The translations under genes and the position numbers were made by a program. Of a stretch of DNA of 64,000 nt, positions 9,378 to 19,867 are shown in pieces (positions within the stretch are counted from its first letter, which is position 1; each line of letters opens with the position of its first letter). Under the pieces are notes generated by a model, which saw nothing but the letters and a program-made list of their open reading frames with translations, was not told where the DNA came from and did not search any database. Source of the DNA: Stenotrophomonas rhizophila (GTDB taxonomy: Bacteria; Pseudomonadota; Gammaproteobacteria; Xanthomonadales; Xanthomonadaceae); contig NZ_CP007597.1 of assembly GCF_000661955.1 (NCBI RefSeq), positions 737,605 to 801,604 on the forward strand. The letters are read 5' to 3'.

Positions 9378-9857
9378 ATGGTGGCCAGGAACACGATCTG
9401 CCTCTGGTACGACGGCACCGCGCTGGACGCGGCCACGTTCTACGCCCAGACCTTCCCTGACAGTGCGGTCAACGCCGTGCACCACGCGCCCAGTGACTTC
9501 CCGTCCGGCAAGCAGGGGGACGTGCTGACCGTGGACTTCACCGTGGCCGGCATCCCGTGCATCGGTCTCAATGGCGGGCCGGCGTTCAAGCACAGCGAGG
9601 CGTTTTCCTTCCAGATCGCCACCGACGACCAGGCCGAGACCGACCGGCTGTGGAATGCCATCGTCGGCAACGGCGGCCAGGAAAGCGCCTGCGGCTGGTG
9701 CCGCGACAAATGGGGCCTGTCCTGGCAGATCAGCCCGCGCGTGTTGACCGAGGCGGTCACCAGCAAGGATCCGGCAGTGGCCAGACGCGCGTTCGAGGCG
9801 ATGATGACCATGCGCAAGATCGACGTGGCGGCGATTGAAGCAGCCGTCCGGGGCTGA
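9378..9857 (+). CDS. PhnB-like VOC superfamily protein (3-demethylubiquinone methyltransferase-like fold)
   Basis: 159 residues, small cytoplasmic VOC/glyoxalase-fold protein of the PhnB type. Family hallmarks are the NTICLWYDGTALDAATFYAQ start, FPDSAV, GIPCIGLNGGPAFKHSEAFS, and the C-terminal WGLSWQISPRVL stretch followed by AFEAMMTMRKID. AGGAGA precedes the ATG. The biochemical role of this family is unsettled; the common annotation as 3-demethylubiquinone-9 3-methyltransferase is misleading because no SAM-binding fold is present. It appears monocistronic or cotranscribed with the secreted protein 60 bases downstream. Confidence 0.85.
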   Translation: MVARNTICLWYDGTALDAATFYAQTFPDSAVNAVHHAPSDFPSGKQGDVLTVDFTVAGIPCIGLNGGPAFKHSEAFSFQIATDDQAETDRLWNAIVGNGGQESACGWCRDKWGLSWQISPRVLTEAVTSKDPAVARRAFEAMMTMRKIDVAAIEAAVRG

Positions 9858-9917
9858 TCTCGCCACCGTTGTCCCGTGCACGGTTCACGTCGTGCACTCA
9901 CCCAGGAAGGAGCTTCC

Positions 9918-10406
9918 ATGAAGAGGATGTTCGCCGTCTGCCTGACCACGGCCGTACTGCAGGCCGCTCCGCTGATGCTGTTTGCCGCCACGCCAGCCGC
10001 TTCCCCCCTGGCCGGACGCTGGGCGATCGATGTCGCCACGCTGCCGATGCCGGCGGCCGACCGGCCCAAGAGTGTGCTGCTGGAGTTCAAGGATGCCGGC
10101 GCGGGTCGCTGGACCACCCGCGCCGAGATCGTCGATCCGAAAGGCGGAAAGATGACCGCCGACAGCACCCTGCCGCTGGATGGCACGCCCGGCCCGATCG
10201 TGGGCAACTACGGCGCCGACGTGGCCTCGCTCAGCATGCCCGCGCCGAATGTACTGGTGATGCAGTTGGTGGACCACGGCACGCCGGCCTCCACGCGCAT
10301 CTATACCGTGGCCGGCGATGGCAACCAGATGACCGAGTCCAAGGCGTTCTTCAGCAAGGACGGCAAGCCGATCCTGATGACGATCCACTTCACGCGCGTG
10401 CCTTGA
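9918..10406 (+). CDS. Secreted hypothetical protein
   Basis: 162 residues, with a signal peptide (MKRMFAVCLTTAVLQAAPLM to about AAT) and a beta-rich mature part. It contains SPLAGRWAIDVATLPMP, followed by repeated short strands and LTxDGKP-like turns. This resembles the broad group of periplasmic proteins that begin with L.G.W.ld, found often in Xanthomonadaceae, but I do not recognise a named family. AAGGAG stands 7 bases before the ATG. It is 60 bases after the PhnB-like gene and faces the Lrp gene. Confidence 0.7.
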   Translation: MKRMFAVCLTTAVLQAAPLMLFAATPAASPLAGRWAIDVATLPMPAADRPKSVLLEFKDAGAGRWTTRAEIVDPKGGKMTADSTLPLDGTPGPIVGNYGADVASLSMPAPNVLVMQLVDHGTPASTRIYTVAGDGNQMTESKAFFSKDGKPILMTIHFTRVP

Positions 10407-10450
10407 GGGCGCGGGTGGCCGGTGCATCCCTCGCGGGCGCGCCGGCCGTC

Positions 10451-10921
10451 CTACAGCGGCACGTCCAGCCCCCGCTTCAACGTACTCAGCGCCACCGCCG
10501 TGCGGTAGCGCTCGATGTTGTCGTCGTTGCCAAACAGGCGTTCGCTGATGGCCTCGTACTCTTCCATGGACGCGGCGGTGAGGATCAGCAGGAAGTCGGC
10601 GTCGCCGGTGATCGCATAGCACTGCTGCACGGCCGGGTCGTCCTGCACGCGGCGGCGGAACGGGGCCACGCGATGCGGCTGTTCGCTGCTCACGCGCACC
10701 TCGACCATGATGGTCAGCGGGCGGCCCAGCCGGTTCTGGTCGAGCACGGCGACGTTGGCGCGGATGAAGCCGGCTTCCTGCAGGCGCTTGATCCGGCGCT
10801 GCACGGCGGGCGCGGACAGGTGCACGGTCTCGGCGATCTCACGCTGGGCGGTGGTGTTGTCGCGCTGCAGGATGGCCAGGATGGCGCGGTCGAATTCGTC
10901 GGGGGCGTACGCGGCGGTCAT
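10451..10921 (-). CDS. Lrp/AsnC family transcriptional regulator
   Basis: 156 residues. The N-terminal winged helix-turn-helix covers DEFDRAILAILQRDNTTAQREIAETVHLSAPAVQRRIKRLQEAGFI; the C-terminal RAM/AsnC ligand domain contains CYAITGDADFLLILTAASMEEYE. It is divergent from an RhtA-like amino acid exporter with only 73 bases between the two starts. It therefore probably regulates that exporter and itself in response to an amino acid, as LysG, BkdR or Lrp do for their neighbours. An alternative ATG five codons upstream exists. Confidence 0.92.
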   Translation of the reverse strand: MTAAYAPDEFDRAILAILQRDNTTAQREIAETVHLSAPAVQRRIKRLQEAGFIRANVAVLDQNRLGRPLTIMVEVRVSSEQPHRVAPFRRRVQDDPAVQQCYAITGDADFLLILTAASMEEYEAISERLFGNDDNIERYRTAVALSTLKRGLDVPL

Positions 10922-10994
10922 GGGTGAGTGAAACATGCAGGAAGGCCCCTGCAATTGAGCATCTCCTTCGGCCGCTACGCAATATGCTGGCCGG

Positions 10995-11867
10995 ATGTCG
11001 ACCTCCCGCCATGCTTCGCTCATTCCCGTCCTGGCCGTGCTCGGCTCGGTCACCGCCCTGTCCGTGGGCACCTCGTTTGCCAAGCAGTTGTTCCCGCTGA
11101 TCGGCGCGCAGGGCACCAGCGCGTTGCGCGTAGGGTTCTCGGCGCTGGTGCTGCTGGCGGTGTTCCGGCCGTGGCGCTGGACCACCACGCGCGCCGACGC
11201 CGGGGCGATCCTGCGCTACGGGATCACGCTGGGGGTGATGAACCTGCTGTTCTACATGGCGCTGCGCACGATTCCATTCGGCATCGCGGTGGCCATCGAG
11301 TTCTGCGGGCCGCTGGCGGTGGCGATGTGGTCCTCGCGCCGGCCGATCGATTTTGTCTGGGTGGGCTGCGCGGTGGTCGGGCTGCTGCTGTTGTTGCCGC
11401 TGGGCCATGGCGCGCCGCTGGATCCGGTGGGGGTGATGTTCGCGCTGGGCGCGGCGGCCTGTTGGGCGATGTACATCATCTTTGGCAAGCGGGCAGGGCA
11501 TCTGCACGCCGGGCACACGGTATCGCTGGGGTTGTGCGCGGCGGCGCTGGTAGTGGTGCCGGTGGGCATCGCGCACGCCGGCATGGCCTTGCTGGACCCG
11601 AAGATCCTGCTGTTCGGGCTGGGCGTGGCGATCGTCTCCAGCGCGATTCCGATGTCGCTGGAGATGATGGCGCTGAAGCGGCTGCCGAAGGAGACGTTCG
11701 GCATCCTGATCAGCATGGAACCGGCGGTGGCCGCGTTGCTGGCGATGGGGCTGCTGGCCGAGCACCTTACTCCGCTGCAGTGGGCGGCCATTGGCTGCAC
11801 GGTAGTGGCGTCGGTGGGAAGCACGGTGACCGCACGGCGGGTGGCGCCGGCCGTACCGGTCACATGA
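10995..11867 (+). CDS. rhtA: EamA family transporter, RhtA-like (threonine/homoserine exporter)
   Basis: 290 residues with ten hydrophobic segments in two EamA repeats. It has the RhtA-type motifs GTSALRVGFSALVLLAVFRPWR, FYMALRTIPFGIAVAIEFCGPLAVA and LEMMALKRLPKETFGILISMEPAVAALLA. RhtA of E. coli is 295 residues and exports threonine and homoserine. The divergent Lrp-type regulator supports an amino acid substrate. Specificity is inferred from family resemblance. The gene ends 5 bases before a SMAG pair. Confidence 0.85.
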   Translation: MSTSRHASLIPVLAVLGSVTALSVGTSFAKQLFPLIGAQGTSALRVGFSALVLLAVFRPWRWTTTRADAGAILRYGITLGVMNLLFYMALRTIPFGIAVAIEFCGPLAVAMWSSRRPIDFVWVGCAVVGLLLLLPLGHGAPLDPVGVMFALGAAACWAMYIIFGKRAGHLHAGHTVSLGLCAAALVVVPVGIAHAGMALLDPKILLFGLGVAIVSSAIPMSLEMMALKRLPKETFGILISMEPAVAALLAMGLLAEHLTPLQWAAIGCTVVASVGSTVTARRVAPAVPVT

Positions 11868-11870
11868 CCC

Positions 11871-11941
11871 GGTAGTGCCGGCCGCTGGCCGGCTGCTCAG
11901 GATCCAACGGTATCGGGAGCCGGCCAGCGGCCGACACTACC
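11871..11941. repeat. Inverted SMAG pair
   Basis: A GTAG-headed copy (from 11872) and an inverted copy ending CTACC at 11941 face each other across about 20 bases, between the convergent rhtA-like and betA genes. The pair could fold as one long hairpin in RNA and may serve both genes as a 3' structure. Confidence 0.8.
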
Positions 11942-11989
11942 TTGGCGCGCGCCCACCAACGGTGGGCGCCTGCCGTTTTCGCCGCGGTT

Positions 11990-13660
11990 TCAGCGCCTTA
12001 CCGGCGCGTCCCCGGCGACGTAGTAGTCCGCCGTGCTGCGGGGCAGCGGGGCGCGGCCGCGGATGCGGTCGGCGATCTTCTCGGCGATCATGATGGTGGT
12101 GGCGTTGAGGTTGCCGGTGATGATGCGCGGCATGATCGAGGCGTCCACCACGCGCAGGCTTTCCATGCCGTGCACGCGGCCCTGGCCGTCCACCACGCTC
12201 ATCGCATCGGTGCCCATCGCGCAGGAACACGACGGGTGGTAGGCGGTCTCGGCCCGCGCCCGCACGAACGCATCCAGCTCCGCATCGGTCTTGCAGTCCG
12301 CACTCGGGCTGATCTCGCGGCCCCGGTATTCGTCCAGCGCGGGCTGGGCGATGATCTCGCGGGTGATCCGGATGGCGTCGCGGAATTCCTGCCAGTCCTG
12401 GTCGGTGGACTGGTAGTTGAACAGGATCGACGGATGCTCACGCGGGTCCAGCGATTTGGCATGCACGCGGCCGCGGCTGGGCGTGCGCATCGAGCCCACA
12501 TGCGCCTGGAACCCATGCTCCTTGACCGCATTGGTGCCGTTGTAATTGATCGCCACCGGCAGGAAGTGGTACTGGATGTTGGGCCATTCGAATTCGTCGC
12601 GGGTGCGGATGAACCCGCCGGCCTCGAACTGGTTGCTGGCGCCGATGCCGGTGCCGGCGAACAGCCACTCCGCGCCGATGGCCGGCTGGTTCCACCACTG
12701 CAGCGCCGGGTACAGCGACACCGGCTTCTTGCAGGCGTACTGCATGTACACCTCCAGGTGGTCCTGCAGGTTCTCGCCCACGCCGGGCAGGTCGTGCACC
12801 AGCGGCACGCCAAGCGCGGCCAGCAGCGCCGGCGCGCCCACGCCGGAGCGCTGCAGGATCTGCGGCGAGGCGATGGCACCGGCGCACAGCAGTACTTCGC
12901 GGCGCGCGGTGGCATCGATCGGCTCGGCGCTGTTGCCGGCCAGGTAGCGCACGCCCACCGCGCGCTTGCCGGCGAACAGGATGCGGTCGGTGGTGGCATG
13001 CACCACGATCTCCAGCCCGGCGCGGTCCTTGGCCATGTCCAGGTAACCACGTGCGGTGCTGGAGCGACGCCCGCGCGGGGTCACCGTGCGGTCCATCGGA
13101 CCGAAGCCTTCCTGCTGGTAGCCGTTGAGGTCGTCGGTGCGCGGGTAGCCGGCCTGCACGCCGGCCTCCACCATGGCGTGGAACAGCACGTTGTTGCCGT
13201 TCTTCGGGGTGGCCACGCTGACCGGGCCCTCGCCGCCGTGGTAATCGTTGGGGCCGATGTCGCGCGTTTCGGCCTTGCGGAAATACGGCAGCACGTCGAG
13301 GTAGCTCCAGTCGTCCAGGCCGTCGAAGCGGGCCCAGTTGTCGAAGTCCAGCGCGTTGCCGCGGATGTAGCACATGCCGTTGATCAGCGACGAGCCGCCC
13401 AGGCCCTTGCCACGCCCGCACTCCATGCGCCGGTTGTCCATGTGCGGCTCCGGCTCGGTTTCATAGGCCCAGTTGTAGCGGCGGCCCTGCAGCGGGTAGG
13501 CGAGCGCGGCCGGCATCTGGGTACGGAAATCCAGCCGGTAGTCCGGGCCGCCGGCTTCCAGCAGCAGCACGCTCACGCCGTCGTCCTCGGTGAGGCGCGC
13601 CGCAAGCGTGTTGCCGGCCGAGCCGGCGCCGATGATGATGTAGTCGTATTCGCGCTTCAT
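11990..13660 (-). CDS. betA: Choline dehydrogenase
   Basis: 556 residues, GMC flavoprotein that oxidises choline to betaine aldehyde at the membrane. [19 protein letters not shown] is the FAD-binding Rossmann motif at the N-terminus; [20 protein letters not shown] is GMC signature 1 and [11 protein letters not shown] is in signature 2. The C-terminal active-site region has [11 protein letters not shown] with the catalytic His, and [18 protein letters not shown]. The length matches BetA (about 556). It lies 25 bases after betB in the order betT-betB-betA. The regulator BetI, usually first in this operon, is not next to it. Confidence 0.96.
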   Translation of the reverse strand: MKREYDYIIIGAGSAGNTLAARLTEDDGVSVLLLEAGGPDYRLDFRTQMPAALAYPLQGRRYNWAYETEPEPHMDNRRMECGRGKGLGGSSLINGMCYIRGNALDFDNWARFDGLDDWSYLDVLPYFRKAETRDIGPNDYHGGEGPVSVATPKNGNNVLFHAMVEAGVQAGYPRTDDLNGYQQEGFGPMDRTVTPRGRRSSTARGYLDMAKDRAGLEIVVHATTDRILFAGKRAVGVRYLAGNSAEPIDATARREVLLCAGAIASPQILQRSGVGAPALLAALGVPLVHDLPGVGENLQDHLEVYMQYACKKPVSLYPALQWWNQPAIGAEWLFAGTGIGASNQFEAGGFIRTRDEFEWPNIQYHFLPVAINYNGTNAVKEHGFQAHVGSMRTPSRGRVHAKSLDPREHPSILFNYQSTDQDWQEFRDAIRITREIIAQPALDEYRGREISPSADCKTDAELDAFVRARAETAYHPSCSCAMGTDAMSVVDGQGRVHGMESLRVVDASIMPRIITGNLNATTIMIAEKIADRIRGRAPLPRSTADYYVAGDAPVRR

Positions 13661-13685
13661 CGCGGTGTTCTCCTGTCAGGCCGGT

Positions 13686-15158
<1,473 letters not shown>

Positions 15159-15192
15159 GTCGATGACTCCTTTGCAGCGGGAGACCAGCGGT

Positions 15193-17172
15193 TCAACGGG
15201 TCAGATGCAGGAACTGCAGGTGGCGCTCGTACTGGTCGATGATGTCGTTGATGATCTGCTGCCGGCTGTAGCCGAACAGCTCGTAGTCCTGTCCACCTTC
15301 ATAGAGGTGCACTTCGGCGCGGTAGTAGCGCAGGTTGCGGAAGCGCTGCGCGGCGAACGACGGGGTGAGGTAGCCGCGCATGATCACCTGGTAGGTGAAC
15401 ACCTGCTGCTCGCCATGGTCCACGGTCAGTTCCATCTGGCCGGGTTCGAATTTGGTCTGCACGTCCAGGCCCTGTTCGCCCAGTTGTGCGGCCACCGCTT
15501 CGATCGCCGGCTTCACGTCGGTGTCCATGAACCGGTACACCTCGTCGCGCACCGGGAAATGCACGGCCTGGGTGATGCGCTGGCGCCAGCCACGCTGGTG
15601 CCGTGACTGCCCGATCAGCGGAATCGGCGAGTACTGCGAGGCCTTCTTGCGCTGCGATTCCTCGCCCAGGGCGCGGGTGAGTCCCCAGATCATGAGCAGC
15701 AACACCACCGAGAACGGCAACGAGGCCAGCACCACCGCCGACTTGAGCGCGTCCATGCTGCCGGCCAGCAGCAACCCGGCGGTGACCAGCCCGGTCATCA
15801 CGCCCCAGAACACGCGCAGCCAGCGCGGGCCGTCGTCTTCCGGTGCGCCGCCATGCGAGGACAGCGTGGACAGCACCACCGTGCCCGAGTCGGCCGAGGT
15901 GACGAAGAACACGAAGCTGACGATCACCGTGACCGCGATGACCGCGCGGCTCCACGGGTAGCTTTCCAGCAGCGCGTACAGCACGGTGGGCGGGTTATCC
16001 ACCGCCATCTGCGCCAGGTGCACCTGGTCGTGGTGCAGGATCTGGTCCAGCGCGCTGTTGCCGAAGATCGACAGCCACGCCAAGGTGAAGCCCAGCGGGA
16101 TCAGCAGCACGCCGAGCACGAATTCGCGGATGGTGCGGCCGCGCGAGATGCGCGCGATGAACAGCCCCACGAAGGGCGCCCAGCCGATCCACCAGGCCCA
16201 GTAGAACACCGTCCAGTTGCCCAGCCAGTCCGGGCGCCCGCCGTAGGCATACACGTCGAAACTCTTGCCGACCACGTTGCCCAGGTAGTCGCCCATGTTC
16301 TGCATGAGCGCGTTGAGCAGGTACTGGGTGGGGCCGGCGAACAGCATGAACAGCAGCAGGCCGATCGCCAGCAGCATGTTGATGTTGGACATCCAGCGCA
16401 CGCCTTTTTCCACGCCGGAGACGGCCACGGTGATCGCCGCGCCCATCATCAGCACGATCAGCCCCACCTGCACCCAGGCCGCATGCGGCACCGGGAACAG
16501 GGTGTTGAGGCCGGCGTTGAGGTGCAGCACGCCAAAGCCCATGTCCGCGCCCAGCCCGAACACGGTGGCCACGATGCCCAGCGCGTCCACGGTGTAGCCG
16601 ATCGGCCCGTTGATGCGCTTGCCGATCAGCGGGTACAGCGCCGAGCGCAGCGCCAACGGCAGGTTGTGGCGGTAGGCGAAGTAGGCCAGCGCCATGGCGG
16701 CCAACGCGAATACGCCCCAGCCGTGCAGGCCCCAGTGCAGGAACAGCAGCTGCATCGCCTGGCGCGCGCTGGCTTCGCCTTCGCCCACGCCGCCCTGCGG
16801 GGGCAACAGGTAATGGGTGAGGGGCTCGGACACGCAGAAGAAGAACAGCGTGATGCTGATGCCGGCGGCAAACAGCATGCCGGCCCAGGACAGATAGCTG
16901 AACTCCGGTTCGTCGTGGTCCGCGCCCAGCTTGACGTTGCCGTAGCCGGACAAGGCCACGCCGACCACGAAGACCAGGTACACGGTCATCGCCAGCAGGT
17001 AGTACCAGCCGACATTGCGCGACGCCCAGGTCTGCGCGTCCAGCAGCAGGCTGCCGGACTGGATGGGAAACACGGCGACCAGAATGGCAAATGCCGCCAC
17101 GATCGTGGCGGCAAGCAGGAAGACCGGTCGAAGCGTGCGTACCTCGTAGGGAGGCGACTCCACAGCGCTCAT
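15193..17172 (-). CDS. betT: BCCT family high-affinity choline transporter BetT
   Basis: 659 residues, proton- or sodium-coupled choline importer with twelve predicted membrane helices. The BCCT signature [20 protein letters not shown] followed by [12 protein letters not shown] is intact. After the last helix there is a long hydrophilic C-terminal domain (about residues 510-659), as in E. coli BetT, where it senses osmotic state. ATG at 17172 is preferred; a TTG three codons upstream is possible. It is the first gene of the operon; in E. coli betT is instead divergent from betIBA. Immediately upstream are SMAG copies rather than betI. Confidence 0.94.
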   Translation of the reverse strand: MSAVESPPYEVRTLRPVFLLAATIVAAFAILVAVFPIQSGSLLLDAQTWASRNVGWYYLLAMTVYLVFVVGVALSGYGNVKLGADHDEPEFSYLSWAGMLFAAGISITLFFFCVSEPLTHYLLPPQGGVGEGEASARQAMQLLFLHWGLHGWGVFALAAMALAYFAYRHNLPLALRSALYPLIGKRINGPIGYTVDALGIVATVFGLGADMGFGVLHLNAGLNTLFPVPHAAWVQVGLIVLMMGAAITVAVSGVEKGVRWMSNINMLLAIGLLLFMLFAGPTQYLLNALMQNMGDYLGNVVGKSFDVYAYGGRPDWLGNWTVFYWAWWIGWAPFVGLFIARISRGRTIREFVLGVLLIPLGFTLAWLSIFGNSALDQILHHDQVHLAQMAVDNPPTVLYALLESYPWSRAVIAVTVIVSFVFFVTSADSGTVVLSTLSSHGGAPEDDGPRWLRVFWGVMTGLVTAGLLLAGSMDALKSAVVLASLPFSVVLLLMIWGLTRALGEESQRKKASQYSPIPLIGQSRHQRGWRQRITQAVHFPVRDEVYRFMDTDVKPAIEAVAAQLGEQGLDVQTKFEPGQMELTVDHGEQQVFTYQVIMRGYLTPSFAAQRFRNLRYYRAEVHLYEGGQDYELFGYSRQQIINDIIDQYERHLQFLHLTR

Positions 17173-17262
17173 GGGGAGCAATACTCTCGGTGCCGAACAC
17201 GGCAGACCCGGAGCATTAGCGCATAGCGGCTGTGGACGGGCTGTTTACGCGACCGCCAAGCC

Positions 17263-17365
17263 CGTAGAGCCGGGCTCTGCCCGGCTGACGGGGTGCATGC
17301 GAAATGCAGCGGGGCAGAGCCCCGCTCTACGAATTCTGGTGCAGCGGGGCAGAGCCCCGCTCTAC
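17263..17365. repeat. Three SMAG hairpins upstream of betT
   Basis: One GTAG-headed copy at 17263 and two inverted CTAC-ended copies (to about 17331 and 17365) lie between betT and the neighbouring nuclease gene. The two inverted copies are almost perfect direct repeats of each other (GCAGCGGGGCAGAGCCCCGC), spaced about 35 bases apart. Confidence 0.8.
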
Positions 17366-17374
17366 GGGGACGTG

Positions 17375-18142
17375 TCAGCGCAGTGCGTGGCTGGGGACGT
17401 CGATTTCCATGGCCAGCGCCAGGTGGTCCGAAAAGGCGGCCGGGACTGCTTCGGCGCTGCGTTGCTGCAGGCCGGTGCTGAGCAGGATGTGGTCGATGGC
17501 CCGGTCCGGGCGCCAGCTCGGGAACGTCGGCACCGCGCAACCCGGCGGTTGCAGGTTGGTCTTCTGGTACAGCGCCTGCATTTCCGGACGGTCGGCCAGG
17601 CAGTTGAAATCGCCCATCAGCACCGCGTTGGGATGGTCGGTGAGCAGGTCGGCGATGAAGGCCAACTGCGACATCCGCGAGTTGGTCCCCAGCGACAGGT
17701 GCGCCACGGCAACCGCCAGGCCTTCGCTGCCTTCGCCGAACTTGGCCAGCAGCACGCCGCGCCCGCCGATGCGGCCGGGCAGGGCGTGGTCCTGTACTTC
17801 CACCGGTTCCAGTTTGCTCAGCAGGCCGTTGGCGCTGGACGCCACCCCGCCCATGCGGCGGTTGGGCTGGTGGCTCCAGTAATTGAAGCCGGCGCGCTCG
17901 GCCAGGTAGTGGGTCTGGTTGGTGAAGCCCGAGCGCAGGCTGCCCGGATCGGCCTCCTGCAGGCCAACGATGTCATGACCGCGCGCCAGCTGGGCAATGG
18001 CGTCCAGGCTGGTGCGCTTGCGCCCCGCCGGCAGCGCATGCGACCAGCTGCGGGTCACATAGTCGCTGTAGCGGCGGGTGCTGCTACCGGCCTGGATGTT
18101 GGCCGTCAGCAGGCGCAGGGTCCGCGTGGTGGGGGAATTCAC
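17375..18142 (-). CDS. Endonuclease/exonuclease/phosphatase family protein
   Basis: 255 residues starting with GTG. EEP-fold metal-dependent phosphodiesterase: LRLLTANIQAG (Asn of motif 1), DIVGLQEAD (metal-binding Glu), MGDFNCLAD (Asp-Asn) and the C-terminal SDHLALAMEI (catalytic Asp-His) are all present. No signal peptide is evident. The substrate could be nucleic acid, a phospholipid or a phosphoinositide-like head group; the family gives no more. It lies 23 bases after the DsbA-like lipoprotein gene, so it may be in one transcript with it. Confidence 0.88.
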   Translation of the reverse strand: MNSPTTRTLRLLTANIQAGSSTRRYSDYVTRSWSHALPAGRKRTSLDAIAQLARGHDIVGLQEADPGSLRSGFTNQTHYLAERAGFNYWSHQPNRRMGGVASSANGLLSKLEPVEVQDHALPGRIGGRGVLLAKFGEGSEGLAVAVAHLSLGTNSRMSQLAFIADLLTDHPNAVLMGDFNCLADRPEMQALYQKTNLQPPGCAVPTFPSWRPDRAIDHILLSTGLQQRSAEAVPAAFSDHLALAMEIDVPSHALR

Positions 18143-18165
18143 GACGGTTGCAGGCTCGGTAGGAA

Positions 18166-18993
18166 TCAGTTGCCCTTGGCGGCGCGTTCGCGGGCGATCA
18201 GGTGATCGGCGATGCGCAGCATGTCGGGGAAGCTCTTGCCCTTGACCAGGTACTTGCCGTTGACGATCACCGACGGCGTGCCGGTGATCTGGCTGCGCTG
18301 GGCGAACTGCTTGGCGGCGTTGGTCTTGGCATTCACCGCGAAGCTGCTCATGGTGCTGGCGAACTGCTTGGCGTCGGCACCGTGCTTGGCGTAGAAGGCG
18401 GCGATGTCTTCGACCGAATCACGGCCGCGCTCGCCCTTCAGGGTCTGCTCGGCGTGGATGGCCGAATACAGCGCTTCATGGGTCTTTTCCTGCAGGCCCA
18501 TGCTCTGTGCCGCATAGAAAGCACGCGCGTAGTTGTCCCAGGTGCCACCGAACATGGCCGGCACGTAGACGAAGTTGACGTCGCTCGGCAGGCCGGCCTT
18601 CCACGGCCCGATCAGCGGCTGGAACGCGGCGCAGGCCGGGCACACGTAACCGAAGATCTCCGCCACTTCGATCTTGCCGGCGGCCGGCTGGAACGGCTGG
18701 CCGTTTTCAATCAGCACGTAATCGGTGCCTGCCACCGGCTCCGGGCCGGTCGGGCGCGAGGACGCCGCGGCCGGGGCCGGGGTGGTCGCGGCGGCAGCGG
18801 CGGTTTCGGCGGCGGCGGTGTCACCGCTGGCAGCCGGTGCCTCGGTGGCGGGCACTGCCGGTTCGGCGGCCGGGGTGCTGCTCGGGGTGGCCGGTTCGGT
18901 CGGAGCGGTGGTGTTGGCGGTGCCGTCCTGGGCCTTGCAGGCCGCCAGAATCGGCAGCAGGGCCAGCAGCGAAATCGCGAAACGGGTCTTCAT
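18166..18993 (-). CDS. DsbA-like thiol:disulfide oxidoreductase, predicted lipoprotein
   Basis: 275 residues. A lipoprotein signal (ALLPILAAC, Cys at about 19) is followed by an 80-residue linker almost entirely of Ala, Pro, Thr and Glu. Then comes a DsbA/DsbC thioredoxin-fold domain with active site CPAC in EIFGYVCPACAAFQP and the cis-Pro loop TGTPSVIVNGKYLVKG. The domain is a clear paralogue of the dsbA product upstream, which has CPHC. The linker suggests that the domain is tethered to a membrane and reaches across the periplasm. CPAC instead of CPHC should change the redox potential. It lies downstream of dsbA with a 124-bp gap that contains a GC hairpin. Confidence 0.9.
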   Translation of the reverse strand: MKTRFAISLLALLPILAACKAQDGTANTTAPTEPATPSSTPAAEPAVPATEAPAASGDTAAAETAAAAATTPAPAAASSRPTGPEPVAGTDYVLIENGQPFQPAAGKIEVAEIFGYVCPACAAFQPLIGPWKAGLPSDVNFVYVPAMFGGTWDNYARAFYAAQSMGLQEKTHEALYSAIHAEQTLKGERGRDSVEDIAAFYAKHGADAKQFASTMSSFAVNAKTNAAKQFAQRSQITGTPSVIVNGKYLVKGKSFPDMLRIADHLIARERAAKGN

Positions 18994-19023
18994 CTAGGCA
19001 TCTCCAGCGGATGAACATGGTGG

Positions 19024-19046
19024 GGCCGGCACCCGGGGTGCCGGCC
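19024..19046 (-). terminator. GC hairpin between the two dsbA-type genes
   Basis: A 10-bp perfect stem GGCCGGCACC / GGTGCCGGCC with a 3-nt loop, without T-tract, sits between the dsbA stop and the start of the lipoprotein paralogue. It may stop or slow transcription, or protect the dsbA mRNA end. Confidence 0.35.
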
Positions 19047-19117
19047 AGAGGGGAATGATGGCATGCGCCAACGCGCGTCCGGCGTGGACGGTGTGTGACG
19101 GTTCAGCGAGCCTGCAC

Positions 19118-19762
19118 TCAGCGCGTGCGTTCGCTGCGGGCCTTGGCGATGAGGGCATCGGCGTTGCGCAGCAGCGCTTCGAACGAGTCGCCCTTGACCA
19201 GGTAACGGCCATTGACGACCAGTGCCGGGGTGCCCGGCACCTTGGTGCGCTGGGCGAAGGCGCGGGCGGCCTTCAGCTTCTGCTCGACCGCATCGCCCTT
19301 GATGGTGGCCAGAAAGCGCTCTGGTGCCACACCGTAGTCTTTGTAGAACACGGCCAGTTCGTCCGGCGAGACGTTCTGCATGGGCAGGCTGTTCTTCTCA
19401 TGCAGCGCCTCGAACATGGCCCGATGGCTGCGCTTGGCCACGCCCAGCTGGTCGGCGCTGAAGTAGGCGCGTGCGAACGAATCCCAGACACCGCCGAACG
19501 CGGCCGGCACGGGGGTGAAGCGCACATCCTTGGGCAGCTTGGCGGCCCAGGCTTCCAGCTGCGGCTCGAAGCGCGCGCAATGCGGGCAGGTGTAGCCGAA
19601 CATTTCCACCACTTCGATCTTGCCGGCCAGCGGCGCATACGGGCCGGGCTGTTCGATCAGTTCGTAGTCGGTGCCTTCGACCAGGGCGACCGGCGCGGCC
19701 GCCAGCGTGGACAGGGGGCTCAGGGCCAGCAGCAACAACATCAGGCGGGGCATCAACGTCAT
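19118..19762 (-). CDS. dsbA: Thiol:disulfide interchange protein DsbA
   Basis: 214 residues. Periplasmic oxidase that introduces disulfide bonds into exported proteins. It has a signal peptide (MTLMPRLMLLLLALSPLSTLAAA), the thioredoxin fold with active site CPHC in EMFGYTCPHCARFEP, and cis-Pro loop VPGTPALVVNGRYLVKG. Family length is about 210. It is followed by a lipoprotein paralogue with CPAC, and preceded by the terminator of the cytochrome c4 gene only 20 bases before its start codon. Its own promoter must therefore lie inside or upstream of that terminator. Confidence 0.94.
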   Translation of the reverse strand: MTLMPRLMLLLLALSPLSTLAAAPVALVEGTDYELIEQPGPYAPLAGKIEVVEMFGYTCPHCARFEPQLEAWAAKLPKDVRFTPVPAAFGGVWDSFARAYFSADQLGVAKRSHRAMFEALHEKNSLPMQNVSPDELAVFYKDYGVAPERFLATIKGDAVEQKLKAARAFAQRTKVPGTPALVVNGRYLVKGDSFEALLRNADALIAKARSERTR

Positions 19763-19781
19763 CTACATCCATCTCCATCGG

Positions 19782-19810
19782 AAAAAACAACGCCGGCCCA
19801 GTGCCGGCGT
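19782..19810 (-). terminator. Rho-independent terminator after cytochrome c4 gene
   Basis: On the minus strand ACGCCGGC, a 5-nt loop and GCCGGCGT are followed by TGTTTTTTCC. It lies 58 bases after the cytochrome gene stop and its T-tract ends about 20 bases before the dsbA start, so it falls within the dsbA leader region. Confidence 0.85.
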
Positions 19811-19867
19811 GGCGGTGAACATAACCCGCCACGGGGGCGGGGCGGCCATTGTGCCGCCGAGCGGTCT

